From the NCBI GenBank assembly GCA_905234995.1, contig CAJOJV010000001.1, positions 5,069 through 39,457 on the forward strand: a DNA stretch of 34,389 nucleotides, written 5' to 3'. Of this stretch, positions 31,192-34,389 are shown in pieces. Under the pieces are notes generated by a model. It did not search any database. It saw only the letters and a list, made by a program, of their open reading frames with translations, and was not told the DNA's origin. Position numbers and translations under genes: made by a program. Source of the stretch: an uncultured Eubacterium sp. Lineage in GTDB: Bacteria > Bacillota > Clostridia > Oscillospirales > Acutalibacteraceae. The stretch's first letter is position 1, and the number at the start of each line of letters is the position of its first letter.

Positions 31192-32225
31192 TTGCCCACC
31201 TCATTTTTCTTTCTTCTTAACTGACCGCAGGAGGCGTTGATATCGCTTCCGAGCGTTCTTCTTATTGTAGCATTAATGCCGTTATTTTTCAATATCTGCT
31301 GAAACGCGAACATAGCGCCGTCACTGCTGCGTACGTTTCCGCGTTCCTCAACGTCATTTACGGGAATCAGATTAACGTGGCACAATAATCCTTTTAGCTT
31401 TTCGGAAAGCTCCTCGGCGCACTGTGCTGTATCGTTAACTCCGTTAATCAGCGTGTACTCAAAGGAAACGCGCCTTCCGGTTTTTTCAATGTAATCTCTG
31501 CAAGCGTTAACAACCTCGTCAATTCCCCACTTATCGTTAACGGGCATCGTTCTGCTTCTGATTTCATCGTTAGGCGCGTGCAGGGAAATTGTAAGGGTAA
31601 TCGGCAGCTCCTCGTTCATAAGCTCATAGATTTTCGGAACTATGCCGCAGGTAGAAAGCGTAATATTTCGCATTGAAATATTTAACCCGTTCTCATCGTT
31701 GACATTTCTGATAAAGCATAAAACATTATCGTAATTATCAAGCGGCTCGCCGATACCCATAAGAACTATATTTGAAATTCTGACACCTAAATCAGACTGC
31801 GCCTTATGTAGCTGGCTTTCAAGCTCGCCTGCAAGAAGATTTCTTTTAAAGCCTGCAAGCGTTGACGCACAGAATTTGCAGCCCATTTTGCAGCCGACCT
31901 GGCTTGAAACGCAGATTGAATATCCGTATTTATACTTCATAATGACGGATTCTATATATTCGCCGTCGTATAGTCTGAACAGATATTTAACCGTGCCGTC
32001 GATTGCGGAAACATATTTATCCTCAATCTCAACGGAGGAAATAAAGTAGCTCTTATCAAGCTTGCTGCGAAGCTCCTTTGAAATATTTGTCATCTCATCA
32101 AAGGAACTAACGCCGTATTTATGCAGCCATTCAAATATCTGCTTTGCTCTGAATTTCGGCAAGCTAAGCGCTGCCACTTCATTATTCAATTGTGAAAAAG
32201 TTAATGATTTAATGTCGGTTTTCAT
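31188..32225 (-). CDS. rlmN: Dual-specificity RNA methyltransferase RlmN
   Basis: Radical-SAM enzyme that methylates C2 of A2503 in 23S rRNA and A37 of some tRNAs. The cluster cysteines Cys112, Cys116 and Cys119 stand in GCKMGCKFCAS. The catalytic cysteine pair would be Cys105 in SICVSSQ and Cys333 in DINASCGQLR. The SAM-binding MGIGEPLDNY is intact. The 345 residues are typical. The ATG follows the rsmB stop with no gap. Confidence 0.96.
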   Translation of the reverse strand: MKTDIKSLTFSQLNNEVAALSLPKFRAKQIFEWLHKYGVSSFDEMTNISKELRSKLDKSYFISSVEIEDKYVSAIDGTVKYLFRLYDGEYIESVIMKYKYGYSICVSSQVGCKMGCKFCASTLAGFKRNLLAGELESQLHKAQSDLGVRISNIVLMGIGEPLDNYDNVLCFIRNVNDENGLNISMRNITLSTCGIVPKIYELMNEELPITLTISLHAPNDEIRSRTMPVNDKWGIDEVVNACRDYIEKTGRRVSFEYTLINGVNDTAQCAEELSEKLKGLLCHVNLIPVNDVEERGNVRSSDGAMFAFQQILKNNGINATIRRTLGSDINASCGQLRRKKNEVGK

Positions 32226-33461
32226 CTATTGCCTTTCAATAATTGAATAATAGAAGCCGTCTCCGCCGTCAATTTCAGGAAATATGGTTTGTTCTTCAAC
32301 AAGCAAAAAACCATTATTTTCATCAAGAAAACGTTGAACAACCTTTTCGTTTTCACGCTTATTGAGCGTGCAGGTTGAATACATTAATCTGCCGCCGCTT
32401 TTGAGATATTTGACAGAAACGCTCAATATCCGATACTGCAGCTCGGGCAGCTCCTTAACGCTGTCCAGCTCCTTATATCTGATTTCAGGCTTGCGCCTTA
32501 TAATCCCGAAGCCGCTGCAGGGCACGTCGCAGATAACGTAATCAGCTGGCGAAATGTCAATATTAAATACGGTTGCATCGTTGACGCTTGCTTTAACAGA
32601 ATTTAATCTTAACCTTTCAGCGCCGTTGTTTATTAAATTGACGCGGTGCTGATGAATATCAAATGCGCTGATATTGCAGTCATCCCTGCAAAGAGAAGCA
32701 ACCGTAAAGGACTTGCCACCGGGAGCAGCGCATATATCAAGCACGGTACTCCCCTGCTTAACGTCAAGCGCTTTTATGGCTTTATAACAGGATAGATCCT
32801 GAATATGAAAGAAGCCGTCGTTATATGCTTTAAGCGATTTAATATCAAATGCGGAATTAATTTTTACAACATCATTGAAGGCTTCGCAGCTTACTCCCTC
32901 ATTGGCGAGAGCTGTTATAAGCGCAGCGACATCAGTAAGCTTATTATTGGGAATTGCAAATATCGGCGGTCTGCCGTTGACAGCTTCAAGAATTTTATTC
33001 GTGGCTTCACTTCCGTATTGCTTAAGCCACATATTTATGAGTTTATCCGGAACGGAATATTTAACGCTTTGATCATTTAGCGTGGAAATATCAACTCTGT
33101 TATCGTCAATCTTATGAAGCACTGCATTAATAAGCTTAGCGTAATAATTCAAGCCAAGCTCTTTTGCAAGCCTAACGCTTTCGTCAATTGCCGCAGACGA
33201 AGGAACCTTATCCATAAAATAAAGCTGATAAGCACCCATAAGCAGAATAACCCTGACCTTGGGCTTCGGCTTTGAGCAATACTTTGCTATTAAATAATCA
33301 AGCGTGAGACGGCGCTCAACAGCACCGTAAGAAAGTCTTGCAGCAAAAGCTTTGCCCTCACGCAAGCCTGCAATTGCCTTGTCTATTGCAATATTTGAGT
33401 ATGCTTCATTATATAAAATGCTGTATATAGCCTCAAAGGCGGCTCTGCGCGGACTGCTCAT
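32226..33461 (-). CDS. rsmB: 16S rRNA m5C967 methyltransferase RsmB
   Basis: Methylates C967 of 16S rRNA. An N-terminal NusB-like domain (about 1-125) is followed by the Rossmann methyltransferase. The latter has VLDICAAPGGKSFTVA (SAM binding), CDVPCSGFGIIRRKPEIRY and YSTCTLNKRENE with the catalytic cysteine. The 411-residue length is slightly below that of the Escherichia coli enzyme. The start overlaps the upstream peptidase stop as ATGA. Confidence 0.95.
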   Translation of the reverse strand: MSSPRRAAFEAIYSILYNEAYSNIAIDKAIAGLREGKAFAARLSYGAVERRLTLDYLIAKYCSKPKPKVRVILLMGAYQLYFMDKVPSSAAIDESVRLAKELGLNYYAKLINAVLHKIDDNRVDISTLNDQSVKYSVPDKLINMWLKQYGSEATNKILEAVNGRPPIFAIPNNKLTDVAALITALANEGVSCEAFNDVVKINSAFDIKSLKAYNDGFFHIQDLSCYKAIKALDVKQGSTVLDICAAPGGKSFTVASLCRDDCNISAFDIHQHRVNLINNGAERLRLNSVKASVNDATVFNIDISPADYVICDVPCSGFGIIRRKPEIRYKELDSVKELPELQYRILSVSVKYLKSGGRLMYSTCTLNKRENEKVVQRFLDENNGFLLVEEQTIFPEIDGGDGFYYSIIERQ

Positions 33462-34147
33462 CGTCTTCTGTTAACAATCAGAAGCAGTCTTAGCAGCGTT
33501 GAAAGCGCAGAAACAAGCGCTGCTACATAAGTTAACGCCGCAGCGGTTAAAACTTTTTTTGCCCCCGTGTATTCCTCGCCGATAAGCAACTGATTATCCC
33601 TGATTGTGGCAAGCGCCCTTTTTGAGGCATTGAACTCAACGGGCAGAGTCAGAAGCTGAAACAAAACGACGGCAGTATAAAGAATAATACCGATATAAGT
33701 CAGCGGCTCAAAGCTGAAAAACAAGCCCAAAAGAACAAGCGGTATACCGAGATATGAACCGAAACGCGTTGCGGGAATTGCAAGATTTCTAATTTTAAGC
33801 GGAAAATATTCCTGCGCGTGCTGGCAGGCGTGACCTGCTTCATGGCAGGCGACGCCGATTGCGGCAACGCTTGTTGAATTATAAACAGATTGCGAAAGTG
33901 AGATTTCCTTCGTTTTCGGATTATAGTTATCCGTAAGGCTGCCGCTTATCTGAACAATTCTGACGTCGGTAATCCCATTCAGTTGAAGCAATCTGTACGC
34001 AGCCTCTGCACCCGTAATATTTCTTGTGTTTCTTATCTGACTGTACTTTTTGAAATTAGACTTTACCTTTATCTGACAGTACAGTGAGAAAAGCAAAGCG
34101 GGAATCATAATAAATCCCGTAAGATAATATGCAAAATAATATCCCAT
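33458..34147 (-). CDS. YugP-type membrane zinc metallopeptidase
   Basis: A 229-residue membrane protein of the neutral zinc metallopeptidase family (Zn_peptidase_2). An N-terminal membrane helix (about 5-24) is followed by the zinc site HEAGH in GVACHEAGHACQHA (about 99-112). Further helices lie at about 130-170 and near the C-terminus (about 200-225). The ribosome binding site AAGGTGA stands 5 nt before the ATG, 9 nt after the fmt stop. Substrate unknown. Insertion of this gene between fmt and rsmB differs from Bacillus. Confidence 0.9.
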   Translation of the reverse strand: MGYYFAYYLTGFIMIPALLFSLYCQIKVKSNFKKYSQIRNTRNITGAEAAYRLLQLNGITDVRIVQISGSLTDNYNPKTKEISLSQSVYNSTSVAAIGVACHEAGHACQHAQEYFPLKIRNLAIPATRFGSYLGIPLVLLGLFFSFEPLTYIGIILYTAVVLFQLLTLPVEFNASKRALATIRDNQLLIGEEYTGAKKVLTAAALTYVAALVSALSTLLRLLLIVNRRR

Positions 34148-34156
34148 AGTTTCACC

Positions 34157-34389
34157 TTATTTTAATATCGTTCCCTGCTCTATTCTGTTGCCGGCAAGAA
34201 ACGCCTTAATATCCATTCTCTTTTTGCCCTGCGCCTGAATTTCAAGAATATCAATACATTTTCCGTCTCCGCAGGAAACGGTCAAAGCATTTTTACTGTA
34301 AATAACCTCGCCTGCTTCAGCGCCTGTTGCATCGGATAAAACAGATTTGTGAATTTTATATTCATTTCCGTTAATAAAAGCAGTTGCGC
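34157..34389 (-). CDS. fmt: Methionyl-tRNA formyltransferase, C-terminal part
   Basis: The last 77 codons of a gene that runs off the window edge. The reading frame ends in KKRMDIKAFLAGNRIEQGTILK-like sequence. It also holds an ALTVSCGDGKCIDILEIQ segment, which matches the C-terminal OB-fold domain of Fmt, the enzyme that formylates initiator Met-tRNA. The family operon order fmt-rsmB-rlmN-stp-prkC supports the call. The catalytic domain is outside the window. Confidence 0.9.
   Translation of the reverse strand, partial: ATAFINGNEYKIHKSVLSDATGAEAGEVIYSKNALTVSCGDGKCIDILEIQAQGKKRMDIKAFLAGNRIEQGTILK

Noticed and set aside
1-34389. CRISPR arrays, insertion sequences, prophage or toxin-antitoxin islands
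   Set aside because: No regularly spaced repeats, transposases, phage structural genes or typical small toxin pairs are visible. Gene content is core metabolism, translation, cell wall and sporulation.

Overview
The window is a stretch of core chromosome from a low-GC, endospore-forming Firmicute, most likely a member of class Clostridia. Evidence for this is a SpoIVA protein, a SipL-like SPOCS/LysM protein, a SpoVM peptide and a SpoIIM-like protein. There is also a Cys-specific T-box leader, strong AGGAGG-type ribosome binding sites, and the Firmicute gene order fmt-rsmB-rlmN-stp-prkC-rsgA-thiN-spoVM. Family- or genus-level placement cannot be made safely from the sequence alone. I see no rRNA, tRNA, IS element, prophage or CRISPR array, and no clear foreign island.

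Layout. Bases 1-542 are an AT-rich region without a gene; they hold one striking inverted repeat. A Xer-type tyrosine recombinase (543-1520, +) converges on a minus-strand group: queA-tgt, yajC, a TIGR04086-type membrane protein and a SpoIIM-like protein. Divergent from queA is a lysine/diaminopimelate operon, asd-dapA-dapB (5460-8240, +). It ends in a bidirectional terminator facing cysS. The cysE-cysS pair (minus) sits behind a T-box leader with a UGC specifier. Next comes a recA-recX-rimO-pgsA operon (minus), and rpmB (+) diverges from recA. From 14.7 to 19.4 kb the minus strand carries plsY, der, rpmF, a DUF177/YceD protein, a small P-loop protein and pgi. A DacF-like D,D-carboxypeptidase follows, with mtaB on the plus strand divergent from it. 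A GHL10-type lipoprotein gene overlaps the mtaB 3' end, and a small zinc-ribbon gene diverges from the lipoprotein gene.

The most notable part is 23.6-27.5 kb. The spore-coat basement-layer genes sipL and spoIVA form a pair behind a candidate sigma-E promoter. Immediately upstream lie a 27-codon spoVM and a previously uncalled 48-codon membrane microprotein. They follow thiN, as spoVM does in Bacillus. In Bacillus, SpoVM anchors SpoIVA to the forespore membrane, and in Clostridioides difficile SipL binds SpoIVA. The window therefore appears to collect the whole coat-anchoring machinery in about 3.3 kb. The remainder (26.9-34.4 kb, minus) is a tightly coupled translation, cell-wall signalling and ribosome-maturation operon: fmt (partial), a YugP-type zinc peptidase, rsmB, rlmN, stp, prkC, rsgA and thiN, mostly with ATGA-type overlaps.

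I found no clearly unprecedented multi-gene system. The best leads are the SpoVM/microprotein/SipL/SpoIVA cluster, the terminator fused to a ribosome binding site before the spoIIM-like pair, and the 11-6-11 inverted repeat upstream of the recombinase gene.
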